Positions 1 through 9,379 of a DNA stretch of 64,000 bases are shown here, in pieces. Positions within the stretch are counted from its first letter, which is position 1, and each line of letters opens with the position of its first letter. The stretch is from the NCBI GenBank assembly GCA_018241725.1, contig JAFEDI010000114.1, positions 1 through 64,000 on the forward strand. The letters are read 5' to 3'. A program made the translations under genes and the position numbers. The DNA is from Pseudomonadota bacterium. Lineage in GTDB: Bacteria; Pseudomonadota; Gammaproteobacteria; Burkholderiales; Rhodocyclaceae. The notes beneath the pieces were generated by a model. It was given only the letters and a program-made list of their open reading frames with translations, searched no databases and had not been told where the DNA came from.

Positions 1-407
1 TCCTCGATCCACATGAAGATCTCGGTATAGACGGTCTGCGGGCACGAATAGCCGCACCACAGCCGCCCCGCCACCGCCGTGAAGAAGAACAGCGAATACG
101 CGCTGATGATCAGCAGGATCGCCAGAAAGAACACGTCCTGCGGCCAGAAGATCCAGCCAAAGATGTAGAACTTGCGCTGCACCACGTCCAGCAGCACGGC
201 CTGCCGCTCGTTCCACGGCAGCCAGCACAGCCCATAGAACAGAATCTGCGTCGCCCACACCAGGATCCACCGCCAGGTGGCGAAACGGCCCGTCACCGCA
301 CGGGGGTAAACCTTCTGGCGGACCGCGTAGAGGGTATCTTCAGTTTCCGCCCGCGCCTTGGCCTGGGTATCGGGGGGGATGATGGTTCGAGGGTCTGCTT
401 CGCTCAT
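1..407 (-). CDS. ccoG: Cytochrome c oxidase accessory protein CcoG (5' part only)
   Basis: The reverse strand reads from an ATG at 405-407 to the window edge, giving 135 codons of the N-terminus. Two hydrophobic membrane segments are visible, followed by the WCGYSCPQTVYTEIFMWIEE stretch typical of the CcoG/FixG/RdxA family, whose cysteines begin a polyferredoxin-like region. CcoG is an inner-membrane copper chaperone/reductase for assembly of cbb3-type cytochrome oxidase. The rest of the gene and any ccoNOQP neighbours lie outside the window. The identification is firm from this motif; the function is family knowledge. Confidence 0.9.
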   Translation of the reverse strand, partial: MSEADPRTIIPPDTQAKARAETEDTLYAVRQKVYPRAVTGRFATWRWILVWATQILFYGLCWLPWNERQAVLLDVVQRKFYIFGWIFWPQDVFFLAILLIISAYSLFFFTAVAGRLWCGYSCPQTVYTEIFMWIE

Positions 408-578
408 GGCTGCAAGGAACTCGCGTTGAAATGGGTCGGCACCACGACAGACTCTGCTGCACACAGCCGTGGCGGGTCACCCGATCCATAACAACATCCG
501 TGCCATCCGGTCCGGCTTCCGGAAATCGCCTGCGATCAAGGGCTTGGCCTGCGTCGGCACAGGTGGAGTACGCCGAAC

Positions 579-626
579 TGGCAGTTTTTTGACAGAAATA
601 CTGCCATACCTGGCAGTATTTCTGTC
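579..626. repeat. Perfect 16-bp inverted repeat with a third half-site
   Basis: GACAGAAATACTGCCA at 591-606 is followed after TACC by its exact reverse complement at 611-626. A further TGGCAGT at 579-585 can pair with ACTGCCA at 600-606, so two mutually exclusive hairpins are possible. It sits between the stop of the MFS gene and the start of ccoG, both on the minus strand. No T-tract follows in either direction, so an operator or attenuator is likelier than an intrinsic terminator. Confidence 0.7.
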
Positions 627-673
627 CGGAACACGCGGTGGCAAACCCATGCCCACCGCGACCGCAGCCCCAA

Positions 674-1936
674 TCAGCCGCGCAGCCCACGCACGGCGAG
701 CGCCGCCAGGGACGTCAGCATCGCCAGGCCAGTGACCGCCAGCCAGCCCCACTGGGCAAACAGCAGGCTGCCGGCCACCGCCCCCGCCGCCATGCCGACG
801 AACATGCTGACCACCAGGACCGCGTTCAGCCGGCTCCGCGCACCGCTGTCGAGGCCATACACGATGCTCTGGTGGGCGATCAGCGAGGCCTGCACGCCGA
901 GGTCGAAGCCCACCGTGGCAATCCCCAGCAGCACCAGCTGGACGGTCGGCGGCAGCTGCGTGCCGAGCCCCATCAGACCGAAGGACAGCGCCGCAAGGCC
1001 GGACGCCAGGCGGATCACCAGGGCCGGCCCGCGACGGTCCGCCAGGTGGCCGGCCATCGGCGCGGCCAGCGCACCCGCCGCGCCCGCCAGCCCGAAGGCT
1101 CCGGCCGCGGCACTTCCCAGATGGAAGGGAGCGCCGTGCAGCATCAGTGCCAGCGTGGACCAGAAGGCACTGAAACCCACTGACAGCAGCCCTTGGGCCA
1201 GCGCCGCACGGCGCAGCTCCCGATGGCGGCCCAGCAGCGCCGGCAACGACGCGAGCAGCGCCCGATAGGAGAGTTGCGTGGTCGGTGCGAACCGCGGCAG
1301 CCACCGCCACGCGGCCAGGCCGATGAGCGCAATGCCGGCCGCCGCCGCTGCGAACATCGCCCGCCAGCCCCAGTATTCGGCCACCAGGCCGCTGACGACA
1401 CGGGACAACAGGATGCCCATCAAGAGACCGGTCATCACCGTACCGACGATGCGCCCGCGGCTTTGCTCCGGTGCAAGGCTGGCGGCGGCCGGCACGAAAT
1501 CCTGGGCCAGCGTGGCGGTCAGGCCGATGGCCAGGCTGGCCAGCAGGAAACCGCCGAAATCCCCGGCCAGCCCGGCCGCCAGCAGGGCCAGCATCAGCAG
1601 CACCGACTTGCCGAGGATGATCTGGCGGCGGTCGTGGCGGTCGCCCAGCGGCGCCAGCAGCAGGATCCCCAGCGCGTAGCCGAGCTGGGTCAGGGTCGGC
1701 ACGAAGCCGGCTTCCCGCGCCCCTGCGCCGAACTCCGTCGCCAGCACGCCGAGCAGCGGCTGGCTGTAGTACAGGGATGCAACGGACAGGCCGGCGCCCG
1801 TGGCCAGCAGGAAGATCAGCGAGCGGGCCGGCTTGCGGATCTCCGGCTGCGCCGCTTCGAGCCGCTCAGGCAGTTCGGGCCGCTCCGGCACCAGCGGAAC
1901 GGCCAGCGGGTCATGCGCCTTACAAATGGAAGTCAT
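674..1936 (-). CDS. MFS transporter
   Basis: This is a 420-residue major facilitator superfamily permease. After a roughly 40-residue polar N-terminal tail come about twelve hydrophobic segments. The loop between segments 2 and 3 carries GDRHDRRQIILG, a good match to the MFS motif A. The overall look is of the drug/metabolite exporter branch (YnfM-like), but the substrate cannot be read from sequence. It is transcribed divergently from a LysR gene across a 94-bp intergenic region, which suggests that regulator controls it. The start at 1936 follows a purine-poor leader, so the true start could be a few codons downstream. Confidence 0.85.
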   Translation of the reverse strand: MTSICKAHDPLAVPLVPERPELPERLEAAQPEIRKPARSLIFLLATGAGLSVASLYYSQPLLGVLATEFGAGAREAGFVPTLTQLGYALGILLLAPLGDRHDRRQIILGKSVLLMLALLAAGLAGDFGGFLLASLAIGLTATLAQDFVPAAASLAPEQSRGRIVGTVMTGLLMGILLSRVVSGLVAEYWGWRAMFAAAAAGIALIGLAAWRWLPRFAPTTQLSYRALLASLPALLGRHRELRRAALAQGLLSVGFSAFWSTLALMLHGAPFHLGSAAAGAFGLAGAAGALAAPMAGHLADRRGPALVIRLASGLAALSFGLMGLGTQLPPTVQLVLLGIATVGFDLGVQASLIAHQSIVYGLDSGARSRLNAVLVVSMFVGMAAGAVAGSLLFAQWGWLAVTGLAMLTSLAALAVRGLRG

Positions 1937-2030
1937 GGCAAAACTCCTGTTTCATGGGTGAGCGAAGCTTGCCCGTCGCCCGGCCACCACGGTAGTAGCC
2001 TGACATGCAGATTTGTTATACGTTTGACGC

Positions 2031-3011
2031 ATGAAGAAGACGCTCATCACCGCCCCCGGCGAACCCCGCGCCCGTGCCGATGCCCCCGCCGCCGCATCAG
2101 CCACCGGCGACCGCCTGGAACTGATCCAGACCTTCGTGCGCATCATCGAGGCCGGCAACCTGTCGGCCGCTGCCACCCAGCTCGGCATGACCCAGCCGAC
2201 CATCAGCCGGCGCCTGCAGACCCTGGAGAAATCCCTCGGCGTGCGCCTGCTGCAGCGCTCCACCCACACCATGCGCCTGACGGTGGACGGCGAACGCTGC
2301 TACGAAGGCGCCAAGGCCCTGCTGGCCAACTGGGCAGCCTTCGAGTCGGGTCTGAAAGGCGCCCGCGAGGAACCGGAAGGCGTGCTGCGCGTCGTGGCGC
2401 CCCACGCCTTCGGCCAGGAACGTCTGGTCGGCCCGCTCGCCACCTATCTGCAGCGCTACCCGCGCATGAAGGTCGAATGGCTGCTGCACGACGACAGCGC
2501 GATCCAGGACTTCATCGCCGCCGGCATCGACTGCGCGATCCAGGTCGGAGAGATCGACGATTCTTCGCTGGTCGCCATCCAGCTCGCCGAGGTGCCGCGC
2601 ATCGTCGTGGCGGCGCCGTCGGTGCTCGCCGCCGGCGCCATGCCCCGCGAGCCGGAAGACCTCGCCAGCCTGCCGTGGCTGGCCCTGCGCACCTATTACC
2701 GGCACGAGATCGCGCTGCGCCACGTGACGACCGGCGAGCGCCGCGTCGTGCCGATCGAGCCACGCCTGAGCACCGACAGCCTCTACGCGCTGAAGAGCGC
2801 GGCCCTGATGGGCCTGGGCGTCGGCGTCGGCTCGGCATGGGTGATGACGGAAGCCCTGGCCGACGGACGCCTCGTGCAGCTGGTGCCAGACTGGCAGGCC
2901 GCACCGCTGCCGGTCAGCCTGGTCTATCCCTACGCCCGCTTCTACCCGGCCCGCCTGCGCTGCTTCATCGACGTGATGCGCGCAGCGCTGCCCCAGGCGA
3001 TCGCCGGTTGA
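2031..3011 (+). CDS. LysR-family transcriptional regulator
   Basis: 326 residues. A winged helix-turn-helix covers about residues 30-90 (SAAATQLGMTQPTISRRLQT is the recognition region), and a periplasmic-binding-like effector domain follows. The N-terminus has about 28 extra Ala/Pro/Arg-rich residues before the HTH, so translation may really begin further in. It is divergent from the MFS transporter gene (94-bp gap), the usual arrangement for a LysR regulator and its target. The effector is unknown. A nitroreductase gene follows on the same strand after about 130 bp. Confidence 0.9.
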   Translation: MKKTLITAPGEPRARADAPAAASATGDRLELIQTFVRIIEAGNLSAAATQLGMTQPTISRRLQTLEKSLGVRLLQRSTHTMRLTVDGERCYEGAKALLANWAAFESGLKGAREEPEGVLRVVAPHAFGQERLVGPLATYLQRYPRMKVEWLLHDDSAIQDFIAAGIDCAIQVGEIDDSSLVAIQLAEVPRIVVAAPSVLAAGAMPREPEDLASLPWLALRTYYRHEIALRHVTTGERRVVPIEPRLSTDSLYALKSAALMGLGVGVGSAWVMTEALADGRLVQLVPDWQAAPLPVSLVYPYARFYPARLRCFIDVMRAALPQAIAG

Positions 3012-3143
3012 ATGCCACACAGGGCAATTCGGATTCGCAGCTTAGTTTTGCGTCACAAGCATCCCAGGATTCCTTGTTTCACCCCGGCACAGGTCCGGAT
3101 GCATGATGAAGGCGTCTCTTCGATCACTTCCCCGGAGCCCCCG

Positions 3144-3740
3144 ATGACCCAGGCACGCCAAACCGATTACCCGATCGATCCCCTGTTCACACAACGCTGG
3201 TCGCCCCGCGCCTTCACCGGCGAACAGATCCCCGAGGAAAGCCTGCTCGCGCTGCTGGAGGCCGCGCGCTGGGCGCCATCGGCCTACAACGCGCAACCGT
3301 GGCGCTTCATCTACGCCCGCCGCGACACGCCGAGCTGGCAACCGGTCTTCGACAATCTCGTGGAGTTCAACCGCGGCTGGGCCCACAAGGCCGCGGCGCT
3401 GGTCGTCGTGCTGTCCCACAAGCAGTACACCGCGCCGGGCGCCGCCGAGAGCCAGCCCAACGCATGGCATTCCTTCGACACCGGCGCCGCGTGGGCCAGC
3501 CTGGCCTTCCAGGCCACCCTGTCGGGCTGGCACGCCCACGGCCTCGGCGGCTTCGACGCCAACGGCCTGCGCGCGAGCCTCGGCATTCCCGACGACTACG
3601 CGGTCGAGGCAGTCATCGCGGTGGGCAAGCTCGGCGACAAGGCCAGCCTGCCCGAAGCCCTGCAGGCGCGGGAAACACCCAACACCCGCCGCCCGCTGGC
3701 CGAGCTGGTGGCCGACGGCCGTTTCGACTTCGCGGCGTAA
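3144..3740 (+). CDS. Nitroreductase family protein
   Basis: 198 residues counted from the ATG at 3144, which has a GGAG seven bases upstream; an upstream in-frame extension exists but lacks this signal. The RWSPRAF motif near the N-terminus and RWAPSAYNAQPWRF shortly after are the FMN-contacting segments of the nitroreductase fold, and the GG(F/L) segment near residue 135 fits the flavin-binding C-terminal half. Family members use NAD(P)H to reduce nitro compounds, quinones or flavins. The substrate is not predictable. A strong bidirectional terminator follows immediately. Confidence 0.85.
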   Translation: MTQARQTDYPIDPLFTQRWSPRAFTGEQIPEESLLALLEAARWAPSAYNAQPWRFIYARRDTPSWQPVFDNLVEFNRGWAHKAAALVVVLSHKQYTAPGAAESQPNAWHSFDTGAAWASLAFQATLSGWHAHGLGGFDANGLRASLGIPDDYAVEAVIAVGKLGDKASLPEALQARETPNTRRPLAELVADGRFDFAA

Positions 3741-3746
3741 AAGCGG

Positions 3747-3790
3747 AAATGCCCGTCCGGCCTCCCCTTTCGGGTGCCGGACGGGCATTT
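3747..3790. terminator. Bidirectional intrinsic terminator
   Basis: AAATGCCCGTCCGG at 3747-3760 pairs perfectly with CCGGACGGGCATTT at 3777-3790 around a 16-nt loop. It lies between the convergent nitroreductase and acoR genes, and A/T ends on both sides let it serve either strand. Confidence 0.85.
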
Positions 3791-3815
3791 CACTCGGCCA
3801 GACGAAACGCGCTTG

Positions 3816-5837
3816 TCAGTGGTCCCGCCGGTTGGGCGGCACGATGTTGAGGCGTGTCAGCTTGCGGTAGAAGGTGGCCCTTGACAGGCCCAGTTCCTTT
3901 GCCGACACCGTCACCTGCCACTGATTACGCCGCAGCACCTCCAGCATGCGCTCGCGCAGCCGGGCATCCTTCTCCTTCAGCGGCGGCGCGGGCGGTTCCG
4001 GCAGCGATTCGCGCGGGCTGTGGATGCTGTGCTCATCCCGCGGCGCCAGCCGTGCCGACACCAGGCGTGGGCCGAAGAACAGGTCCGGCGGGAAATGCGC
4101 GGTGTGCAGCAGCGTGCTCTCGCAGATCGCACAGGCGTAGCGCATCGCGTGGCGCAGCTGGCGGATATTGCCGGGCCAGCCGTGGCGGATCAGCGCATCG
4201 CGGGTTTCCGGTGCCAGGCGTAGGGATTCCCGCCCCATCGCCTTGACCTCCTCCTCCAGCACCCGGTCGATCACCGTGCCGATGTCCTCTCGCTCGCGCA
4301 GCGGCGGCAGCACGAACACCGCGCCATTCAAACGGTAGTACAGATCCTCGCGGAAGCGTCCCTCCTCCACCAGGCGCGGCAGGTTCTGGTGGGTCGCGCA
4401 GATGATGTGCAGCTTCACCGGAATCGGCTGTTCGGCCCCCAGCGGCAGCACCTCTCCCTCCGCGAGCACACGCAGCAGGCGGCTCTGCAGCACCAACGGC
4501 ATGTCGCCGATCTCGTCGAGGAACAGGGTGCCTCCGTCCGACTGCACGATCTTGCCGCGGGCCCCCTTGGCCCGCGCCCCGGTAAAGGCGCCGTCCCGAT
4601 AACCGAAGAGCTCGCTCTCGATCAGGCTTTCCGGGATCGCCGCACAGTTGAGGGCGATGAAGGGCTGCCGGTGGCGGCTGCTGCAGTCGTGGATGGCCTT
4701 GGCGAAGGCTTCCTTGCCGGTGCCGGTCTCGCCCAGCAGCATCACCGGGATATCCCGGTTGGCCACCTTCAGGGCACGGCTCACGTTGGTACGCACCCGC
4801 GAATCGTCGGTGGCCAGATGGCCGAAGCCCCGCACCTCGTTGCAACCGTCGTCGTTGATCGAGCCGTGCTCCACATCGCTCGGCGCACGGCGCCGCGCAT
4901 CGGGCACCCGCAGCAGCGCGAAGAACCGTTCGCCGCTGTCCTGCACGCGCAGCGGAATGGCCTGCCCCGGCTGGGCGTGGGCCGCCGCCAGCAGATCGGC
5001 GGCCGAGCATTCGAAGAGGTCGGACACGCAGCTGATCATCCGCCCCGGCCGCTGCAGCAGTTCTTTGCGGGCCCGCCGATTGCCGCCGACGATCATGCCG
5101 GTATCGTCGAAGGCGAGCAGGTAGTCGGTCTGCACGTGCAGCAGCTCGGGGCTGCGGCCGAACTGCAATATCCAGTACTGGCGCAGGCTGTGGAACGCGA
5201 AGGCATCCTCGATCAGGCGCGCCTTCTCGACCACCATCTGGAACACCAGCAGCTGGCTGTCCCGGTTCTCCGGTGAATACAGCGCCGAGGCATCCAGCAC
5301 CGCCAGCGGCTGGTCGTCGATGCCGAGGATAGGCGCCGAGCTGCAGGTGAAGCCGATGTTGTGGGAGCGGAAATGCTCGCCCCGGTGCACCAGGATCGGC
5401 TGGCCATCCACCAGACAGGTGCCCACGCCACAGGTACCTTCATCCATTTCGGACCAGCGCGTGCCATTGCGGAACCCCTGGGCGCGGAATTCCTTGTCCA
5501 GTTCCGGCACCGTCCGGAAGTCAACGGTGACGCCGGTGGCGTCGGTCAGCAGTACGCAATAATTCGACGGGCGCAATTGTTCATGCAGGCGGTCCATACC
5601 CTCCCGCGCAATACGCATGAAGGCATCCAGACGATCGCGGTGCTCGCGCAATTCCTGCGCAGTCACCACCTGGGGCGTCGTCGCCAGCCCCGGATCGACC
5701 TGGTATTTGCTCAACGAGCGTTGCCACGAGCGCGTCAGCCGGTCCTGCGCCGGATGCCTGGGCAGCCGCGCGCCCCTCTCCACCACCTCGACCACGCGTT
5801 CCACGTGGCGGGCGATATCACCTTGTCCCCGCATCAT
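3816..5837 (-). CDS. acoR: Sigma-54-dependent activator of acetoin catabolism AcoR
   Basis: 673 residues. A GAF-type sensory region spans about residues 60-300. The central AAA+ domain has Walker A GETGTGKE at about 369-376, the sigma-54 contact loop GAFTGA at 416-421, and Walker [10 protein letters not shown] at about 437-445. A C-terminal Fis-type helix-turn-helix includes [19 protein letters not shown]. This is the standard architecture of AcoR, which senses acetoin (or a derivative) and activates the aco operon with RNA polymerase-sigma-54. It is divergent from acoX, with a -24/-12 promoter and candidate upstream activating sites in the 333-bp gap. Two adjacent in-frame ATGs (5837 and 5834) are possible starts. 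Confidence 0.93.
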   Translation of the reverse strand: MMRGQGDIARHVERVVEVVERGARLPRHPAQDRLTRSWQRSLSKYQVDPGLATTPQVVTAQELREHRDRLDAFMRIAREGMDRLHEQLRPSNYCVLLTDATGVTVDFRTVPELDKEFRAQGFRNGTRWSEMDEGTCGVGTCLVDGQPILVHRGEHFRSHNIGFTCSSAPILGIDDQPLAVLDASALYSPENRDSQLLVFQMVVEKARLIEDAFAFHSLRQYWILQFGRSPELLHVQTDYLLAFDDTGMIVGGNRRARKELLQRPGRMISCVSDLFECSAADLLAAAHAQPGQAIPLRVQDSGERFFALLRVPDARRRAPSDVEHGSINDDGCNEVRGFGHLATDDSRVRTNVSRALKVANRDIPVMLLGETGTGKEAFAKAIHDCSSRHRQPFIALNCAAIPESLIESELFGYRDGAFTGARAKGARGKIVQSDGGTLFLDEIGDMPLVLQSRLLRVLAEGEVLPLGAEQPIPVKLHIICATHQNLPRLVEEGRFREDLYYRLNGAVFVLPPLREREDIGTVIDRVLEEEVKAMGRESLRLAPETRDALIRHGWPGNIRQLRHAMRYACAICESTLLHTAHFPPDLFFGPRLVSARLAPRDEHSIHSPRESLPEPPAPPLKEKDARLRERMLEVLRRNQWQVTVSAKELGLSRATFYRKLTRLNIVPPNRRDH

Positions 5838-5935
5838 TTTATTTCCCCCATATATATCGGGAGTGTTTTAGGAAAAACATCCTTTGGTAACGGCAAAGCG
5901 TATTCCGCTACGGCAATTAAATCAATGCTGACGTT

Positions 5936-6024
5936 TGTCTCCGTAAATTGAGACACCTGTCTCAGTTTCTCGTCTCTTTCTCGCCCCTTCGCCTCATTTC
6001 TCACTCTTTCTTTTCAGGTCTCAT
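5936..6024. promoter_or_regulatory. Candidate AcoR upstream activating sites
   Basis: The acoR-acoX gap contains a run of GTCTC/GAGAC half-sites: TGTCTC at 5936-5941, a perfect dyad TGAGACA-CC-TGTCTCA at 5949-5964, CGTCTC at 5971-5976 and GGTCTCA at 6018-6024. They sit about 90-180 bp upstream of the sigma-54 promoter, a normal enhancer distance. Assignment to AcoR is inferred from position; the repeats themselves are directly seen. Confidence 0.65.
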
Positions 6025-6116
6025 TTCACCGCACAGCAAGATCAAAAATAAAACTTCCATACATTTCACCTGCTTACAAAAAAAGCAGTGCACAAATCCG
6101 GTATTCAATCGGCAAT

Positions 6117-6132
6117 TGGCACGCCCCGTGCA
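6117..6132 (+). promoter_or_regulatory. Sigma-54 (-24/-12) promoter of the aco operon
   Basis: TGGCACGCCCCGTGCA carries the invariant GG (6118-6119) and GC (6130-6131) with their start positions 12 bp apart, matching TGGCAC-N5-TTGC except for one base in the -12 element. Transcription would start near 6143, about 28 bp before the acoX start codon. It is divergent from acoR, a sigma-54 activator gene. Confidence 0.85.
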
Positions 6133-6170
6133 CAAAGGAGCGTAATTCGCCAACCAATTGAAGCCCAATT

Positions 6171-7214
6171 GTGAAACACGACTTCCAAATTCCTCCGATC
6201 GGCATCCTGGCCAATCCCGCCTCGGGGCGGGACATCCGCCGGCTGACCAGCAAGGCGCTGGTTTTTCCGACGGTGGAGAAGGTCAACATGATCGAGCGCC
6301 TGCTCGGCGCCTTCGGCGCGGTGGGGGTACAGCGGGTCGTGATGATGCCGGACGTGGTGGGCATCGCCGCCGGCCTGACCCGCGCCATCGACGGCCACCG
6401 GGCCGACCGCGGCCAGCCGTGGCCGCAGGTGGAGTTCCTGCAGATGCCGCTGCGCCATGACGCCAGCGACACCACCGAGGCGATCCGCCGCATGCGGGCG
6501 GCCGGCGTGGCGGTCATCGTGGTGCTCGGCGGCGACGGCACGCACCGCGTGGTGGCCTCCGAATGCGGCGACATCCCGCTGGCGACCCTGTCGTCCGGCA
6601 CCAACAACGCCTTTCCCGAATTGCGCGAAGCGACGCTGACCGGCCTCGCCGCCGGCCTGCTGGCGAGCGGCGCCGTCGGTATTGACGAGGCCGCGGTGCC
6701 CAACAAGCAGCTGCGCGTACGCGTCGGCGATCGGGAAGAAATTGCGCTGGTGGATGTCTGCGTGACCCACCTGGACCACGTGGGCGCCCGCGCCGTGTGG
6801 GACCCGTCGAGCATCGCCGAGCTGTTCGTCAGCTTCGCCGAACCGGACGCCATCGGCCTCTCCAGCATCGCCGCGATGCTCGCCCCGGTGGGCCGCAACG
6901 AGTGGCACGGCGCCTGGGTGCAATGCGACGGCGCCACCTCGTCGGTGCTGGCCCCCATCGCGCCGGGGCTGGTCGTGCCGGTGCCGGTGGCCAACCACGG
7001 CCTGCTTCTGCCCGGCGAGCCCCGCCCGCTGCGCTGCCTGCGCGGCAGCCTGGCCCTCGACGGCGAACGGGAAATCGAACTGAACGGCCGCCAGCCGGCC
7101 AGCGTCACCCTCGAACTGGACGGCCCGCGCACGCTGGACGTACGCGCCACCCTCGCCGCAGCGGTCCACCACGGCGCGCTGCGGCGACCGCTGGCCACGG
7201 AGCTGCCGGCATGA
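6171..7214 (+). CDS. acoX: Acetoin catabolism protein AcoX (NAD-kinase-like)
   Basis: 347 residues. The N-terminus contains IGILANPASGRDIRR. A VLGGDGTHR segment near residue 125 and SGTNNAFPE near 145 resemble the nucleotide-binding GGDGT and neighbouring motifs of the ATP-NAD kinase superfamily. AcoX is consistently the first gene of proteobacterial aco operons, but its biochemical role is unsettled. The start is a GTG at 6171, the only one that keeps the conserved N-terminus, with a weak GAAG upstream. It is the first gene after the sigma-54 promoter; acoA follows after 145 bp. Confidence 0.88.
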   Translation: MKHDFQIPPIGILANPASGRDIRRLTSKALVFPTVEKVNMIERLLGAFGAVGVQRVVMMPDVVGIAAGLTRAIDGHRADRGQPWPQVEFLQMPLRHDASDTTEAIRRMRAAGVAVIVVLGGDGTHRVVASECGDIPLATLSSGTNNAFPELREATLTGLAAGLLASGAVGIDEAAVPNKQLRVRVGDREEIALVDVCVTHLDHVGARAVWDPSSIAELFVSFAEPDAIGLSSIAAMLAPVGRNEWHGAWVQCDGATSSVLAPIAPGLVVPVPVANHGLLLPGEPRPLRCLRGSLALDGEREIELNGRQPASVTLELDGPRTLDVRATLAAAVHHGALRRPLATELPA

Positions 7215-7359
7215 AGCCCCCCTTTATTCCCGCCTGCGGCCCACCCGCAGCCCTCAACCCCGGACGGCGCCCCGTGGCGCCGACCGCCACCGACCCCGGC
7301 GCGGGCAGCCCGCTCCGCACCGGAAGCACCACCCAAAAATCCACAATCTGGAGACAACC

Positions 7360-8334
7360 GTGACCAAGAAACTGACTCGCGATGACCTGCTGACGGCCTA
7401 CCGCACCATGCGCACCATCCGCGAATTCGAAGAGCGTCTGCACACCGACTTCGCCACCGGCGAGATCCCGGGCTTCGTCCACCTCTATGCAGGCGAAGAG
7501 GCGTCCGCCACCGGGGTGTGCATGAACCTCACCAAGGACGACCACATCGCCAGTACCCACCGCGGCCACGGCCACTGCATCGCCAAGGGCGTCGATCCGG
7601 TCGGCATGATGGCCGAGATCTGGGGCCGCAAGACCGGCACCTGCAAGGGCAAGGGCGGCTCGATGCACATCGCCGACCTGTCGGTGGGCATGCTCGGCGC
7701 CAACGGCATCGTCGGCGGCGGCGGCCCGCTGGTGTGCGGCACCGCGCTGGCGGCCAAGCTGCGCGGCACCCGCAACGTCAGCGTGTGCTTCTTCGGCGAC
7801 GGCGCCTCCAACCAGGGCACCATCTTCGAAGCCATGAACCTGGCCTCGGTGTGGAACCTGCCGGTGATCTTCCTGGCCGAGAACAACGGCTACGCGGAAG
7901 CCACCTCCTACAACTACTCGGTGGCCTGCGACACCATCGCCGACCGCGCCTCGGCCTTCGGCATGCCCGGCATCACGGTAGACGGTTTCGACTTCTTCGC
8001 CGTCCATGAAGCCGCTGGCGAAGCCATCGAGCGTGCCCGCAACGGCGGCGGCCCGTCCCTGGTGGAAGTGAAGCTGTCCCGCTACTACGGCCACTTCGAG
8101 GGCGATCAACAGACCTACCGCGCCCCCGGCGAAGTGCAGAACATCCGCGACACCAAGGATTGCCTGCTGCAGTTCTCCCGCCGCGTCACCGCCAGCGGCG
8201 AGCTCGCCCAGGCCGAACTGGACGCCATCGACGCCGAAGTGAAGGCCCTCATCGACGGCTCCGTGGTCAAGGCCAAGTCCGACCCGAAACCCACCGAAGC
8301 CGACCTGCTCACCGATGTGTACGTGAGCTACTGA
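7360..8334 (+). CDS. acoA: Acetoin dehydrogenase E1 component, alpha subunit
   Basis: 324 residues, similar to the alpha subunits of 2-oxoacid dehydrogenases. The thiamine-diphosphate motif runs from GDGASNQG (about residue 147) through AENN about 28 residues later. With AcoB it forms the TPP-dependent E1 that cleaves acetoin to acetaldehyde and passes an acetyl group to lipoyl-AcoC. The start is a GTG at 7360 giving (M)TKKLTRDDLL; GGAGACAACC precedes it. acoB follows after 34 bp. The high identity of motif order leaves little doubt about the assignment, which the downstream acoB and acoC confirm. Confidence 0.95.
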   Translation: MTKKLTRDDLLTAYRTMRTIREFEERLHTDFATGEIPGFVHLYAGEEASATGVCMNLTKDDHIASTHRGHGHCIAKGVDPVGMMAEIWGRKTGTCKGKGGSMHIADLSVGMLGANGIVGGGGPLVCGTALAAKLRGTRNVSVCFFGDGASNQGTIFEAMNLASVWNLPVIFLAENNGYAEATSYNYSVACDTIADRASAFGMPGITVDGFDFFAVHEAAGEAIERARNGGGPSLVEVKLSRYYGHFEGDQQTYRAPGEVQNIRDTKDCLLQFSRRVTASGELAQAELDAIDAEVKALIDGSVVKAKSDPKPTEADLLTDVYVSY

Positions 8335-8368
8335 TCACGCCCGCCCAAAGAATCCAGGAGACATAAAA

Positions 8369-9379
8369 ATGGCACGAAAGATTACCTACCAACAGGCCAT
8401 CAACGAGGCTCTCGACCAGGAAATGAGCCGCGACCAGAACGTCATCGTGATGGGCGAAGACGTGGCTGGCGGCTCCGGCGCACCGGGCGAGCAGGACGCC
8501 TGGGGCGGCGTGCTCGGCGTGACCCGCGGGCTGTACGCCAAGCATCCGGGCCGCGTCATCGACACCCCGATCTCCGAATCCGGCTACGTCGGCGCCGCCA
8601 TCGGCGCCGCCTGCTGCGGCATGCGCCCGGTGGCCGAGCTGATGTTCGTGGATTTCCTCGGCGTGTGCTTCGACCAGATCTTCAACCAGGCCGCCAAGTT
8701 CCGCTACATGTTCGGCGGCAAGGCCGAGACCCCGGTGGTCATCCGCGCCATGTACGGCGCCGGCTTCCGCGCCGCGGCCCAGCACTCCCAGTGCCTGTAC
8801 AACATCTTCACCCACATCCCGGGCCTGAAGGTGGTGGTGCCCTCCAACCCCTACGACGCCAAGGGCCTGCTGATCCAGTCGATCCGCGACAACGACCCGG
8901 TGATCTTCCTGGAACACAAAGCCCTCTACACGATGGAAGGCGAAGTGCCGGAAGAGCTGTACACCGTGCCCTTCGGCGAAGCCGCCGTGGTCCGCGAAGG
9001 CCACGACGTGACCATCGTGGCCTTCGGCCGCATGGTGCAGAAAGCCCAGGAGGCCGCAGCCGACCTGCAGAAGCAGGGCATCCACTGCGAGATCATCGAC
9101 CCGCGCACCACCTCGCCGCTGGACACCGACACCATCCTCGAAAGCGTCGAGAAGACCGGCCGCCTGGTCGTCGTGGATGAATCCCATCCCCGCTGCAGCA
9201 TGGCCTCCGACGTCGCCGGCCTGGTCGCCGAACAGGCCTTCGACAGCCTCAAGGCACCGATCCGTCAGGTTACCGGCTTCCACTCTCCGGTGCCGTTCAG
9301 CGACGCACTGGAAGAGCTTTACATCCCCAGCGCGGCGAAGATCGTCTCCGCCGTCAAGAGCGTCAAGGAGTACAAGTAA
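8369..9379 (+). CDS. acoB: Acetoin dehydrogenase E1 component, beta subunit
   Basis: 336 residues in the transketolase pyrimidine-binding plus C-terminal fold. Landmarks are VIVMGEDVAGG near the N-terminus, the DTPISESGYVGAAIGAA segment, and VVDESHPRC in the C-terminal domain. It partners AcoA in the alpha2-beta2 E1 heterotetramer, where the beta subunit helps bind the aminopyrimidine of TPP. AGGAG lies about eight bases before the ATG. Its TAA stop overlaps the acoC ATG by one base (TAATG), so acoB and acoC are translationally coupled. Confidence 0.95.
   Translation: MARKITYQQAINEALDQEMSRDQNVIVMGEDVAGGSGAPGEQDAWGGVLGVTRGLYAKHPGRVIDTPISESGYVGAAIGAACCGMRPVAELMFVDFLGVCFDQIFNQAAKFRYMFGGKAETPVVIRAMYGAGFRAAAQHSQCLYNIFTHIPGLKVVVPSNPYDAKGLLIQSIRDNDPVIFLEHKALYTMEGEVPEELYTVPFGEAAVVREGHDVTIVAFGRMVQKAQEAAADLQKQGIHCEIIDPRTTSPLDTDTILESVEKTGRLVVVDESHPRCSMASDVAGLVAEQAFDSLKAPIRQVTGFHSPVPFSDALEELYIPSAAKIVSAVKSVKEYK

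Noticed and set aside
591-626. Intrinsic terminator for the MFS gene
   Set aside because: After the stem the minus-strand transcript has an A-tract, not U; an operator or attenuator fits better.
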